The notes below the pieces were generated by a model, which searched no databases, was not told where the DNA came from, and worked only from the letters and a program-made list of their open reading frames with translations. 64,000 bases of DNA from Thiomicrorhabdus chilensis DSM 12352 (GTDB lineage Bacteria > Pseudomonadota > Gammaproteobacteria > Thiomicrospirales > Thiomicrospiraceae). Where the stretch lies: positions 62,001 to 126,000 of the forward strand of contig NZ_KI519609.1 of assembly GCF_000483485.1 (NCBI RefSeq), in the 5' to 3' direction. This document shows positions 17,150-27,043 of the stretch, piece after piece; position 1 is the stretch's first letter; every line of letters starts with the position of its first letter. The position numbers were made by a program, and so were the translations under genes.

Positions 17150-17235
17150 AATTAGAACGAATTCCGAAAATTTCATCTAGTTGCAATGCCGCAAGATTAG
17201 TCTGAAGTCATTCTTTTGAATATAGAGACGAATCC

Positions 17236-17664
17236 ATGCCGTTAATAGAAATCACTCTGCCAAACAGTCAGTTTTCGAACGAAGAGGAACAAGAGTTGGC
17301 AAACAAGGCAACCGATATATTACTGGAACTGGAAGGCATGCAAGACAACCCAGGAGCCAGAAAACTTACTTGGGTCTACTTGAAACACGCTAATCAAAAC
17401 GATTTTTTTATGGGGGGAAGCCCCACCACAAAAGCGCACTACCGATTTGATGTCACGGTTTTTGCCGACACCTTGCAGGATCATCATAAAGAGACCCTGA
17501 CCCACCGATTCACCACGCTGATATTAGATCTGGAAAGCACCGCTTTCAACACTCTGAATGCGGCCAGAATCTGGGTAATGTTTCACGAGGTTGAAGATGG
17601 CAACTGGGGCGGAGCGGGTCAAATTTACCGTCGCAATGACCTTCTAAAGATGCTACAAAGCTAA
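17236..17664 (+). CDS. Tautomerase-superfamily protein
   Basis: This 142-residue protein has the catalytic N-terminal proline exposed after Met removal (MPLIEITLPN). It consists of two beta-alpha-beta units fused in one chain, the layout of CaaD/MSAD-like or larger 4-oxalocrotonate tautomerase relatives. GNWGGAGQIYRRNDLLKML near the end resembles tautomerase C-terminal motifs. The substrate cannot be inferred. It ends just before a terminator hairpin and converges with the DUF2189 gene. Confidence 0.75.
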   Translation: MPLIEITLPNSQFSNEEEQELANKATDILLELEGMQDNPGARKLTWVYLKHANQNDFFMGGSPTTKAHYRFDVTVFADTLQDHHKETLTHRFTTLILDLESTAFNTLNAARIWVMFHEVEDGNWGGAGQIYRRNDLLKMLQS

Positions 17665-17672
17665 ACAAAAAA

Positions 17673-17695
17673 GCCGAACCCTATTTGGATTCGGC
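17673..17695 (-). terminator. Rho-independent terminator for the DUF2189 gene
   Basis: GCCGAA pairs with TTCGGC. The A tract at 17666-17672 becomes a run of U on the minus-strand transcript. The plus-strand side lacks a T run, so it mainly serves the minus strand. Confidence 0.75.
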
Positions 17696-17753
17696 CTGAC
17701 TGACGCCTTCTAACACAGCTAAAAGGCAAACTCATTACAACTTAAACATCCGT

Positions 17754-18581
17754 TTAGGATTCTTGGTAGGATTCATCGATCTCCACCAGATCGGTAAACG
17801 CATGCCAGCTGGCAAAGCCCAACAGTGGCATCACAACCACCATGGCGACTCCAAGGGTCAGCAAGCCCACAGTTACCAAAGCGGCGATGGTAAAAGCCCA
17901 AACCGCCATGACCAGTTTATTTTCCATGACCACTTTCCAACTGATGACCATACTGGAAATAAAGCCGATTTTATCGTCTTTGAGCAACAATGGAATGGTC
18001 ACCACACTGATTGCAAAGGCAAAGGCCGCCACAATGGCTCCAATAACCATGAAAGCTACCAGAAACTGCAAACCAGCATCAGAGCTCAAAAAGCCCATCA
18101 ACCCAAGGTCAGGGTTCACGATCAACAGGGATTGAGACTTGACGATCCCCGCAATCAGCGGAGTAATCCGTGACCAGATCGCAATAATCACCCCCAACGT
18201 CACCGCAAACAATGCAAATTCGGTGGCGTTGTGCCGCCAAGCATACAAGGATTTAATCAGATTAGGAGACTCGCCTTTTTCCAATTGATTGGCGATAAAA
18301 TATAGACCCGTCGCCAAAAACGGTGCGATCATCACAAACGATGTCGCCACGGTAAACATCAGGATCGGCGTTTCTTTAAAAAACAGATAGACCGTCATCA
18401 CAAATAAGGTCATGAGCAAACCATAAAACAGCGAGGCCAAAGGTGCATGGGCCATATCCAGCCAACCGCGTTTGAGCCAGCTTCCTATATCGCTGATTTT
18501 GGCCTCACTGGAGATGAGATGTTCACCTTTTTCGGTGTAATGATGATGTGTGTGAAGTGGATCTTGAATTGCATGTGCCAT
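17754..18581 (-). CDS. DUF2189 membrane protein
   Basis: The start at 18581 is preceded by GGAGG with ideal spacing, so eight in-frame upstream codons are left out; 275 residues remain. A His-rich N-terminus (LHTHHHYTEK) is followed by about six membrane helices with the DUF2189 pattern: WLKRGWLDMAHAPLASLFYG, FLATGLYFIANQLEKGE, and PLLGFASWHAFTDLVEID at the end. The family is common in proteobacteria, often near cytochrome or stress genes, and its function is unknown. It is monocistronic. A 243-bp AT-rich gap follows at higher coordinates, with a CCTAG/CTAGG hairpin at about 18730-18746. Confidence 0.82.
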   Translation of the reverse strand: MAHAIQDPLHTHHHYTEKGEHLISSEAKISDIGSWLKRGWLDMAHAPLASLFYGLLMTLFVMTVYLFFKETPILMFTVATSFVMIAPFLATGLYFIANQLEKGESPNLIKSLYAWRHNATEFALFAVTLGVIIAIWSRITPLIAGIVKSQSLLIVNPDLGLMGFLSSDAGLQFLVAFMVIGAIVAAFAFAISVVTIPLLLKDDKIGFISSMVISWKVVMENKLVMAVWAFTIAALVTVGLLTLGVAMVVVMPLLGFASWHAFTDLVEIDESYQES

Positions 18582-18824
18582 ACCTTCCTCCCTGTCAAAA
18601 GACAAAGTTTAAAGTCGGTGAATGATTGGAAACATCAAATTCATCGGCTAGATAAAAAAATATTCATCAAAGCGAAATCTAAGGGTACTTTTGTAGATAA
18701 TTTGTACAACCTTGATTCACATTATAATAACCTAGCCGTTTACTAGGAAATAAATTTTATCTATAAAAAGTTTTATATTCATAGAGTTAATATATATTAA
18801 CGATATCTTATTTAATTAAATACG

Positions 18825-19448
18825 CTAAATTTCAATGCAACTGAACTTAAAAGCATTCACAAAAGTAACCCCGTTCTCATCGGCTGTACCGGTAGCTTCA
18901 TGGATGTGACCGAAGACATGTAACTTTAACTGTCTTAACTGCTGAATGCGTACAGCCAGATGTTCACAACCTGCATGAAATCCTGAACGGGTCTGATCCA
19001 ACATACCGGATGGCGGGGTATGTGTGAGCAAAACCTGTGTATCCGAAGGAATTTTTGACCAGGCCTGCTCTAACTCAAAACCGCTTCTCGGTAAATTAAA
19101 GGCCATGTCACAAAATTCGGGCTGCCAGGGAGAACCGTAAAACTTGATGCCGTCCAACACCACGGAATCATCCATAAGATAATGGATGCCCTCCAAATCA
19201 AAAGGCAGCTTCTTGTTTTCACCCGCCTGGGAAAACTGCCAGTTTTGATAAAATTCAATATCATGATTGCCGGCAATCAACACCTTATGCCGAATCGGCA
19301 AACTGCGGAACCAATCCAAAAAATCTTCAGTGTGCCAAACATTGCCAAGGTGGCTGAAATCGCCACTATGCACGACCACGTCGGCTTCTGGTAACGGTTC
19401 AAGTTTACGGTGATAACCGTGGGTGTCACTCAAACAAAGAATTTTCAT
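18825..19448 (-). CDS. Calcineurin-like metallophosphoesterase
   Basis: This protein of about 207 residues has the full metallophosphoesterase motif set: ILCLSDTHGYH, VVHSGDFSHLGN, LIAGNHDIEFY, LLTHTPPSG and VFGHIHEATG. They supply the two-metal site. The pattern resembles MPPED1/2-like small phosphoesterases. I chose the ATG at 19448, five bases after GAAGG, instead of the GTG two codons earlier. It is the last gene of a Kef-Usp-phosphoesterase cluster, 12 bp after the Usp gene. Confidence 0.88.
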   Translation of the reverse strand: MKILCLSDTHGYHRKLEPLPEADVVVHSGDFSHLGNVWHTEDFLDWFRSLPIRHKVLIAGNHDIEFYQNWQFSQAGENKKLPFDLEGIHYLMDDSVVLDGIKFYGSPWQPEFCDMAFNLPRSGFELEQAWSKIPSDTQVLLTHTPPSGMLDQTRSGFHAGCEHLAVRIQQLRQLKLHVFGHIHEATGTADENGVTFVNAFKFSCIEI

Positions 19449-19460
19449 AAACACCTTCTT

Positions 19461-20441
19461 TTATTCGACCTTAACCGGTGTGACAAATCCTTTGGGTTTA
19501 ATCGCCAGCACGGAGCAGTTTACCTGCTGCAGAATTTCCTCTGCGGTGTTGCCTATAAACCAGCCTGCCACGCCGACTCGCGCTACGGTTCCCATCACCA
19601 GAAGATCGCATGGGTTGTCTTCCAACCAGTTCAGAATCGCCTTTTGCGGCACACCTTTTGGCAAGAAGGTCTGCATTTTGGGATCATTATGGCGAAAAGA
19701 CTCCACTTCCAAATCCATGGCTTTTTGGTGCAATTCACGCTCTTTTTCATTAAATTTCAACATATCCAGTTCCGTCCAGTCGGTATTCCAGTGATACACC
19801 AATTCCTCCGCTTCAGACTGCCAAGCATGAATCACCTTAAGCCCCGGAACGGGATGGAGCCGTTTTGCCCAATTCAGTATGCGCCCGTTCAAACGATGTG
19901 AATCCAGTTCTATTTTGGATGTATCATCATTGCCGTCAATCAGATTATTCACATCCACATCAATGCTGGCCACCACATTTTGATAAGGCAAAATGGCGTT
20001 TCCTTTATGCAGCAGTATGGCACAAGGACACTTACGCAGCAGATGTAGGTCCTGACTACCAAACAAGGAGTGATGCGTGCTTTCGGCATCATCGGCCAAC
20101 TTAACCACCAGATCGGCATCCAAATCCAATACCTGCTCAATCACCTTAAAAAAGAGTTTGCCGAATTGCACGTCAAACGACATCTTCACCTTGACCTGCT
20201 CGGCCTGCAGCAACCAAGGCTGAAACAAAGCAACCTGTTTTTCTTGTTGCTGCTGCTGCAATGTCATTGGCGTGCTATTCTGAAGCCAGGAAGCCAAACC
20301 GGGGGATACAGCTGGCAGAATCCGAATCACCTTCAAAAATGCCTGATGCTTGGCGGCCAATTCCAGTGCCCAGGAAAACAACGCCTGTTCCTCTTGCAAG
20401 GGTTTTTCAGACACAAAAATGATTGTCTTTATAGTGCCCAT
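19461..20441 (-). CDS. Tandem universal stress protein (UspE-like)
   Basis: This 326-residue protein has two Usp domains. The first (about 1-150) is degenerate; the second ends in the ATP-binding style signature LLVMGTVARVGVAGWFIGNTAEEILQQVNCSVLAIKP. Paired-domain Usps regulate stress physiology. The start lies three bases from the stop of the upstream antiporter gene, so a shared transcript is very likely, as in known Kef/Nha-Usp pairs where the Usp domain may tune the transporter. Confidence 0.87.
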   Translation of the reverse strand: MGTIKTIIFVSEKPLQEEQALFSWALELAAKHQAFLKVIRILPAVSPGLASWLQNSTPMTLQQQQQEKQVALFQPWLLQAEQVKVKMSFDVQFGKLFFKVIEQVLDLDADLVVKLADDAESTHHSLFGSQDLHLLRKCPCAILLHKGNAILPYQNVVASIDVDVNNLIDGNDDTSKIELDSHRLNGRILNWAKRLHPVPGLKVIHAWQSEAEELVYHWNTDWTELDMLKFNEKERELHQKAMDLEVESFRHNDPKMQTFLPKGVPQKAILNWLEDNPCDLLVMGTVARVGVAGWFIGNTAEEILQQVNCSVLAIKPKGFVTPVKVE

Positions 20442-20444
20442 AAC

Positions 20445-22088
20445 CTACTCCATTTTGGACAATTTTAAAATACGCGTCACCGCCTCAAGCGCCGCATCCT
20501 GATAAGGAATCAACGTGATGTCCGCGCCCTGTTTCAACAAATCATCGCTGTCCGACTGATGGTGTGCGGCCATCGCGCTCTTGCCTCGATAACCCGCTTC
20601 CTCCAAGGATTTAAGCAATGCCAGATTAATTGGACGTTCGCGCAAAGTGCTGACCACCCATTGCGCTTCAGACAGAGGCAGACTGAGAATGAACTCGGGA
20701 TCTTCAGCATCACCGTAACGGGTAGGCACACCATGTTGTGCGGTGGTTTGCAGCAGTTCGGGATTAAAATCCACCGCTAGCACGTTTAACCCTTTGGTTT
20801 GCAGGCTTTGTGCGATCTGCATACCCAAACGGCCCAAACCGAACAGAATCACATCGGTAGATTGCGCCACAGGCTGTTGATCCAACTCCACTTCCCTAAA
20901 AGGTGTAACACGTTCGAAAACCCCCAAAAAAGGGGCCAGTTTTTCATACAGTTTTTGTGAGTAGAGAATCATATAGGTCGAAGCGGAAATGGTAATCAGG
21001 CCCACCAAGGTAATCAAACCGACCGTGGCCTGATCAATATGCCCCAAAGTGAAACCTAATGCGGCCAATATCAACGAGAACTCACTGATTTGCGCCACCG
21101 TCAAACCGGCTAAAAACCCAGTACGTTTGCGATATCCTATGTAGCCCATAATCACCATCACGATCAGAGGATTACCGATCAGTACAAACACAGACAGGAT
21201 CATTGCCGGGACAATCTGCAAGCCCAGGGTGCTCATATCCAAATTAGCGCCAAGATTGATGAAAAAAAACAACAGCAAAAAATCACGCAAACTCACTAAA
21301 CGGGCGCCGATCAATTCGCGATAATGAGTGGAAGCCAAGGAGATACCGGCCAGAAACGCCCCCACTTCCTGACTGAAACCAAGCGTATACCCGGCAGAGG
21401 CTCCCAGGACAGCCCATGCAATAGCAAACAGAATCAACAATTCAGGCGAACGTGCCAAACGGCTCAATAAAGGTGGAATCAAGTAACGCATCAGCAACGC
21501 CACCACAACCAGCATCAAAAGTCCTTTAATCAGCACCATCAAAACTTCGTAAGTGAGATTGCCACTTTGAGAGGATTGGCCCAAGGCGGTCAAAGCAATC
21601 ATTGCCAAAACCACGACGATGTCCTGAACAATCAAAAAACCGATGGCGATACGACCATGCAAAGCATCCAGTTCACGTTTATCAGACAACAGTTTGACGA
21701 TAATAATCGTACTGGAAAAAGTCAGTGCGACGGCGACATACAAAGCGCCAATGGGACTCAAACCCAATGCGAGTGCAATGAAAAACCCCACTACGGAAGT
21801 AAACACGACCTGTCCCAACCCGGTTAAGAGCGCGACCATGCCTAAAGTTCGGATAATGTGCAGATCCAACTTCAGACCCACCACAAACAGCAGTATGGCA
21901 ATGCCCAAATGGGCGAGCAGTTCAAGTTTTTCACTGCTCTCAATCAAACCCAAAGCCGAGGGACCTACCAAAATTCCCACCGCAATAAAAGCCACTATCA
22001 GGGGTTGGCGCAACTGTACGGCCAATAACCCCATCACCGCAGAGATACCCAATAATACGCTGAACTCTAAAAAGGCACTTTCAAACAT
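20445..22088 (-). CDS. CPA2 monovalent cation:proton antiporter with TrkA-N domain (Kef/YbaL type)
   Basis: The protein has 547 residues. Residues 1-385 form about 12 membrane helices with the CPA2 pattern (VGLKLDLHIIRTLG; FSQEVGAFLAGISLASTHYR; FFINLGANLDMS). Residues 410-530 are a Rossmann TrkA-N domain with the GxGxxG variant FGLGRLGMQIAQSL, which binds NAD(H) and gates transport. No TrkA-C domain follows, as in YbaL-like proteins. It is the first gene of the Kef-Usp-phosphoesterase cluster and is divergent from the mrp operon, so two monovalent cation systems sit back to back. Confidence 0.9.
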   Translation of the reverse strand: MFESAFLEFSVLLGISAVMGLLAVQLRQPLIVAFIAVGILVGPSALGLIESSEKLELLAHLGIAILLFVVGLKLDLHIIRTLGMVALLTGLGQVVFTSVVGFFIALALGLSPIGALYVAVALTFSSTIIIVKLLSDKRELDALHGRIAIGFLIVQDIVVVLAMIALTALGQSSQSGNLTYEVLMVLIKGLLMLVVVALLMRYLIPPLLSRLARSPELLILFAIAWAVLGASAGYTLGFSQEVGAFLAGISLASTHYRELIGARLVSLRDFLLLFFFINLGANLDMSTLGLQIVPAMILSVFVLIGNPLIVMVIMGYIGYRKRTGFLAGLTVAQISEFSLILAALGFTLGHIDQATVGLITLVGLITISASTYMILYSQKLYEKLAPFLGVFERVTPFREVELDQQPVAQSTDVILFGLGRLGMQIAQSLQTKGLNVLAVDFNPELLQTTAQHGVPTRYGDAEDPEFILSLPLSEAQWVVSTLRERPINLALLKSLEEAGYRGKSAMAAHHQSDSDDLLKQGADITLIPYQDAALEAVTRILKLSKME

Positions 22089-22234
22089 GTCACCTCTATT
22101 ACGCCCTAATTTCGACGTTTGAAAACCTGGTTTCCATCATCTTATCAAAAGCCAACAGAGCGAATCGTAAAATTAGAAAACACTAAAATAGCCATTTAAC
22201 TAGGCTTCATCGTTTTATACAGCATTCTAAAATT

Positions 22235-22262
22235 TTGACTAAACGCGGGTTTATGGTAGTCT
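22235..22262 (+). promoter_or_regulatory. Candidate sigma-70 promoter of the mrp operon
   Basis: TTGACT (22235-22240) is a strong -35 and is separated by 16 bp from TAGTCT (22257-22262), a weak -10. A TATAAAAT lies slightly further on at about 22271. Either would start transcription within 40 bp of the mrpA start codon. Confidence 0.35.
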
Positions 22263-22303
22263 TTTCAGGTTATAAAATACCCTTATAGTAGGCATAGAGA
22301 GCG

Positions 22304-25138
22304 ATGAATTTTCTGGATTTCAATCTTCCTTTGGTTGTGCTGTTGCCATTTGTTGGCGCGATTTTCGCCGCCATGGCTTCCAAACTTAACCGTCTAGCGG
22401 CAGCATACACCAGTGCGGGTGTCACCATTTTAACCTTGGCGCTGCTTGCTCCGGCCATGTCACTGCCGTTTTCCAGCCAAACTCTGGTACAGAGTTGGTC
22501 ATGGATTGATTCGATTGGTTTGCAGTTCGCATTCCGACTGGACGGTTTATCTCTGTTATTTGCTCTACTGATTCTGGTAATCGGCCTGCTGGTGATTGTT
22601 TATGCCCGTTATTACCTGGCCACTAAAGATTGCATGGGACGCTTTTTCGCCTATCTGTTGATGTTCATGGGGTCAATGCTGGGCATCGTACTGTCGGAAA
22701 ACCTGTTGCAACTGGTGGTTTTCTGGGAACTGACTTCGATTACCTCTTTCCTGCTGATCAGCTATTGGCAACACCGTGAAGACGCTCGTCAAGGGGCGCG
22801 TATGGCTTTGGCGATTACCGGAGCCGGGGGATTGGCTTTATTGGGGGGAGTACTGCTGTTAGGCCATATTGTAGGCAGTTACCAACTTAGCGATGTATTG
22901 GCTGCAGGCGATTTAGTACGCGAACACCCTTTGTACCTAACCACCCTGGTACTCATTCTATTGGGTGTATTTACCAAATCGGCACAATTTCCATTCCATT
23001 TCTGGCTGCCGCACGCCATGGCCGCCCCTACTCCGGTTTCGGCTTATCTGCACTCGGCAACCATGGTCAAGGCGGGCATCTTCCTTCTGGCGCGTTTTTT
23101 CCCGGTTTTGTCCGGCACTCCGGAATGGATGTGGCTGGTCGGCGGGGCTGGTTTGATCACCCTGCTGATTGGTGCCTATACCGCTTTATTCAAACACGAC
23201 CTCAAAGGGCTCTTGGCCTATTCCACCATCAGTCACTTGGGACTGATTACCCTACTCTTCGGTTTCAGCACCCAACTGGCGGCCGTCGCCGCGATTTTCC
23301 ACATCATCAACCACGCCACCTTTAAAGCCTCTTTGTTTATGGTCGCCGGCATCATAGACCATGAAACCGGTAGCCGGGACATGCGCAAACTCAATGGCCT
23401 GTTGAAATACATGCCGCATACCGCCGCACTCGCCATTATCGCTTCTGCGGCCATGGCTGGCGTGCCCTTGCTCAACGGTTTCCTGAGTAAAGAGATGTTC
23501 TTTGACCAGGCGGTTACTGCCTCGCATGCCAACAGTATGGCCTGGTTGATTCCGGCTCTGGTTACTGTTGCCGGAATTTTTTCAGTCGCCTACTCAATCC
23601 GTTTCATCCACGATGTATTCTTTAATGGCGAACCGGTGGATTTGCCCAAAACACCGCATGAACCGCCACGGTTCATGAAAGTACCGGTGGACCTTCTGGT
23701 CATTGCCTGTCTGGCGGTCGGTATCTTGCCGATCTATACGGTTGCTCCATTGTTGGATGTGGCTGTGGTGGGCACCTTGCAAAATGAAGCCCCACAATAC
23801 AGTTTAGCCATCTGGCATGGCATCACCATGCCATTGATCATGAGTATGATTGCGCTTGGTGTAGGTGCATTAGTGTATTTCAAACGCGATGTTTTGTTCC
23901 GATTCCACGAACGTTATGTGGAATCGATTGATGCCCGCCGTTATTTTGAAATCGGACTCAATAAAATCATTCAATTAAGCATCTCCGTCAGCCGTGGCTT
24001 CGACAAAGGGTCCCTGCAACATGCTTCCATGTGGGTGATTTTGACCTCAATAATCGCCGGTATCATCGGATTCATAAGCGTTTCATCACCGCTATTAGGG
24101 GATCGTGACTTTATCCCTCTTGATGGCATCACCCTAGTGACCGCCGCCATCTTGGTATTGGCGAGCCTGATGACAACCATCTGGCACCGCCAACGCCTGC
24201 TGAGTTTGGTGGTGATTGGGGTGATCGGACTGATTATCTCATTGGGATTCGTCAAATTTTCCGCGCCCGATCTGGCATTAACCCAACTTTCGGTTGAAGT
24301 CGTCACCATTGTTCTGTTGCTTTTGGCACTGTATTTCCTACCGCAAGTGACGCCAAAGGAAACCGATCGCACCCGCCTGTGGCGGGATGCTATCTTGGCA
24401 GTGGTCTCCGGCGTAGGCGTGACCTTGCTGACTTTAATGGTGTTAAGCCGGGATTTCGCTCCGATTTCCGATTACTTCCTGGCCAACAGCGTGCCCGGCG
24501 GTGGCGGAACCAATGTGGTCAATGTCATATTGGTGGATTTCCGTGGTTTTGATACCTTGGGAGAGATTGTGGTATTGGCTTTAGCTGGTTTAGGGGTGTT
24601 TGCCATGTTGCAAGGCATGACATTGCCGGCCCCCAATCAAGATGCCGACGGACGGATTTGGAATTCAGACAAACATCCCGCCATTATGCAAACCTTGACA
24701 CGTCTACTTTTGCCATTGATGTTGTTGGTGGCGGTCTATATCTTCCTGCGCGGTCATAATCTTCCGGGTGGTGGTTTTATCGCCGGTCTGATCGCTTCGG
24801 TAGCCCTGATTGTGCAATATCTCGCCAATGGGATTGAATGGACTCAGAAACGCCTCAAAATCGACATGCATTGGGCCATCGGTTTTGGTTTATTGATTGC
24901 GGTTTCAACAGGCCTGGTCGCAATGGGATTGGGTTATCCTTTCCTAACCTCAGCTTTCAGCCATGTCCATTGGCCGGTGGTGGGCGAATTTGAAATTGCC
25001 AGTGCCATCGCTTTCGATCTCGGGGTGTTTTTAGTCGTTGTTGGCGCCACCGTCATGAGTCTGGTGCAACTAGGCAAACTCAGTACAGCCTCACACCATG
25101 ATTCACCCTTGTCCAAACAGCTTGAGGAAACAAACTAA
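22304..25138 (+). CDS. mrpA: Mrp Na+/H+ antiporter subunit A, fused A/B form
   Basis: The protein has 944 residues. The first 480 are a proton-translocating module homologous to complex I NuoL (FFAYLLMFMGSMLGIVLSEN, FWELTSITSFLLISYW, HSATMVKAGIFLLARF, HDLKGLLAYSTISHLG). The later part holds the MrpA-specific region and, at about 790-930, an MrpB-like domain (LLVAVYIFLRGHNLPGGGFI). No separate mrpB exists, so A and B are fused. It is the first gene of a six-gene antiporter operon whose subunits assemble into one membrane complex exchanging Na+ for H+. Confidence 0.95.
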   Translation: MNFLDFNLPLVVLLPFVGAIFAAMASKLNRLAAAYTSAGVTILTLALLAPAMSLPFSSQTLVQSWSWIDSIGLQFAFRLDGLSLLFALLILVIGLLVIVYARYYLATKDCMGRFFAYLLMFMGSMLGIVLSENLLQLVVFWELTSITSFLLISYWQHREDARQGARMALAITGAGGLALLGGVLLLGHIVGSYQLSDVLAAGDLVREHPLYLTTLVLILLGVFTKSAQFPFHFWLPHAMAAPTPVSAYLHSATMVKAGIFLLARFFPVLSGTPEWMWLVGGAGLITLLIGAYTALFKHDLKGLLAYSTISHLGLITLLFGFSTQLAAVAAIFHIINHATFKASLFMVAGIIDHETGSRDMRKLNGLLKYMPHTAALAIIASAAMAGVPLLNGFLSKEMFFDQAVTASHANSMAWLIPALVTVAGIFSVAYSIRFIHDVFFNGEPVDLPKTPHEPPRFMKVPVDLLVIACLAVGILPIYTVAPLLDVAVVGTLQNEAPQYSLAIWHGITMPLIMSMIALGVGALVYFKRDVLFRFHERYVESIDARRYFEIGLNKIIQLSISVSRGFDKGSLQHASMWVILTSIIAGIIGFISVSSPLLGDRDFIPLDGITLVTAAILVLASLMTTIWHRQRLLSLVVIGVIGLIISLGFVKFSAPDLALTQLSVEVVTIVLLLLALYFLPQVTPKETDRTRLWRDAILAVVSGVGVTLLTLMVLSRDFAPISDYFLANSVPGGGGTNVVNVILVDFRGFDTLGEIVVLALAGLGVFAMLQGMTLPAPNQDADGRIWNSDKHPAIMQTLTRLLLPLMLLVAVYIFLRGHNLPGGGFIAGLIASVALIVQYLANGIEWTQKRLKIDMHWAIGFGLLIAVSTGLVAMGLGYPFLTSAFSHVHWPVVGEFEIASAIAFDLGVFLVVVGATVMSLVQLGKLSTASHHDSPLSKQLEETN

Positions 25139-25527
25139 TGGAACTCATCATTGCCTTGATAATCGGTGTCTTGACCACCAGTGGTGTATTTCTGACCCTG
25201 CGCGGCCATACCTTTCCGGTGGTGCTCGGTTTGACCCTGCTGGCTTATGCCGTCAACGTCTTTTTATTTGCAATGGGGCGTTTGACCATCGGTTTGCCTG
25301 CGGTCATCGATCCGACACAAGCCGAATATGCTGACCCTTTGCCACAAGCATTGGTGTTAACCGCAATTGTTATCGCTTTTGGGATGACGGCCTTTTTGAT
25401 TGTACTGGCCCTCAAGTCACGTTCGGAACTCGGCAACGATCATGTGGATGGCCAATCCTGTCCTGAAGGTGAAATTCCCGTAGAAACAGACGTTCAGAAA
25501 CAGATTCAAAGGAACGAACAACTATGA
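25138..25527 (+). CDS. mrpC: Mrp antiporter subunit C
   Basis: This 129-residue protein has three membrane helices and resembles NuoK: GVFLTLRGHTFPVVLGLTLL, then DPLPQALVLTAIVIAFGMTAF. Its ATG overlaps the mrpA stop codon by one base (TAATG) and its end overlaps mrpD by four (ATGA), so translation is coupled throughout. The last 30 residues are acidic and cytoplasmic. Confidence 0.94.
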   Translation: MELIIALIIGVLTTSGVFLTLRGHTFPVVLGLTLLAYAVNVFLFAMGRLTIGLPAVIDPTQAEYADPLPQALVLTAIVIAFGMTAFLIVLALKSRSELGNDHVDGQSCPEGEIPVETDVQKQIQRNEQL

Positions 25528-27041
25528 TGTCACTGACATTTTTACCGGTTTTAGCACCCTTATTAGCCGGCATAATCATTCTTCTGGCACGTCTTGGCGG
25601 CCTCAACCTGCAACGTTTGCTCAGTATGCTCAGCGTTTTACTGCTGACATTTATTTCGCTGGAACTGATGCAGCAAGCGGTGCAAGGCCAAACCCAGGTC
25701 TATACCCTTGGCAATTGGGTTGCGCCTTTTGGGATTGTTTTGGTGCTCGATCAACTCTCGGCCTTAATGGTGCTGATTACCTCAATTCTGGCACTTGGAG
25801 CCCTTTGGTACGCCGTCACCAGTAAGATCGATGCCAAAGGTTCGCATTTTCACGTTTTGTTCCAAATCCAATTGTTTGGCCTCAACGGCGCTTTTATGAC
25901 CGGTGACGTCTTCAACCTGTTTGTCTTTTTTGAAGTGCTGTTGCTGGCCTCTTACGGCTTGTTGTTGCATGGCGGCGGCGCGGCGCGCACCAAAGGCGGA
26001 TTGCAGTATGTGGTCATCAATCTGATCGGTTCGACGTTATTCCTGTTTGCCGTCGGAACCCTTTATGGAATCTTAGGAACCCTGAATATCGCCGATATGG
26101 CGGTAAAAGTTTCACAAGCACAACCAGAAGATTTAGGTGTAATCGCCGCCGCCGGTTTACTTTTATTGGTGGTGTTCGGTCTTAAGGCCGCCATGTTTCC
26201 ACTGTATTTATGGCTGCCGCAAGCCTATGCGAATACGTCCGCTCCTGTGGCCGCTCTGTTTGCAATCATGACCAAAGTGGGGCTATATGCAATCATCCGG
26301 GTTCATGGCACGGTATTTGGCGACAGTGCCGGGGAATTGGCGCATTATTATGCACCTTGGGTATTGGGACTGGGTCTTATCACCTTGCTATTGGCAGCAC
26401 TTGGAGTCATGGCGGCACGTGGACTTCGTGAACAAGTGACTTATTTGGTTCTGGCTTCGGTCGCAACCTTGCTGATTGGATTGGGGCTGAATTCAGCAGA
26501 AGCGCTTGCGGCGAGTCTCTATTATCTGATCCATTCTACTTTGATTGCCGGCGGTTTCTTTTTACTGGCGGATATCATTGCCCGTGGCCGAGACCAAATC
26601 GGCGACCGATTCATCAGCGCCAATGCTATGCCTCAAGCGGTACTGATTGGTGGAACCTTCATTTTCGGAGCCATCGCCATGAGCGGTATGCCTCCTTTAT
26701 CAGGCTTTTTCGGTAAGGTATTGATCTTATCATCGGCATTGGATCATGAGTGGTTTATGACCATACTGGGCATTGTATTGGTGTCGGGGTTACTGATGAT
26801 TGTTGCCGTGGCGCGATCAGGTTCTTTGATGTTCTACCATACCCAGCCGGATGCCCCACAGGGAGAGAGTCTCAATAGCCTTGCCTACGGTGCAGTAGTG
26901 ATGTTATTTGCAACCGGCATAATTTTAGTGATATTCGCCCACTCCATCACTTTATTGACAGAATCCACCGCTCAACAGTTATGGCAATCCAGTGATTACA
27001 TCCAAGCGGTATTGAATACCCGCGCCGTAGGAGGAAATTAA
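25524..27041 (+). CDS. mrpD: Mrp antiporter subunit D
   Basis: This 505-residue, 14-helix protein is homologous to NuoM/NuoN/MrpA. The proton-channel helices carry the expected acidic and Lys residues (FVFFEVLLLASYGLLLHGG; GLKAAMFPLYLWLPQAYANTSAPVAALFA in two parts; FAIMTKVGLYAIIRVHG). It forms the second large transporter half of the Mrp complex. Confidence 0.94.
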   Translation: MMSLTFLPVLAPLLAGIIILLARLGGLNLQRLLSMLSVLLLTFISLELMQQAVQGQTQVYTLGNWVAPFGIVLVLDQLSALMVLITSILALGALWYAVTSKIDAKGSHFHVLFQIQLFGLNGAFMTGDVFNLFVFFEVLLLASYGLLLHGGGAARTKGGLQYVVINLIGSTLFLFAVGTLYGILGTLNIADMAVKVSQAQPEDLGVIAAAGLLLLVVFGLKAAMFPLYLWLPQAYANTSAPVAALFAIMTKVGLYAIIRVHGTVFGDSAGELAHYYAPWVLGLGLITLLLAALGVMAARGLREQVTYLVLASVATLLIGLGLNSAEALAASLYYLIHSTLIAGGFFLLADIIARGRDQIGDRFISANAMPQAVLIGGTFIFGAIAMSGMPPLSGFFGKVLILSSALDHEWFMTILGIVLVSGLLMIVAVARSGSLMFYHTQPDAPQGESLNSLAYGAVVMLFATGIILVIFAHSITLLTESTAQQLWQSSDYIQAVLNTRAVGGN

Positions 27042-27043
27042 AG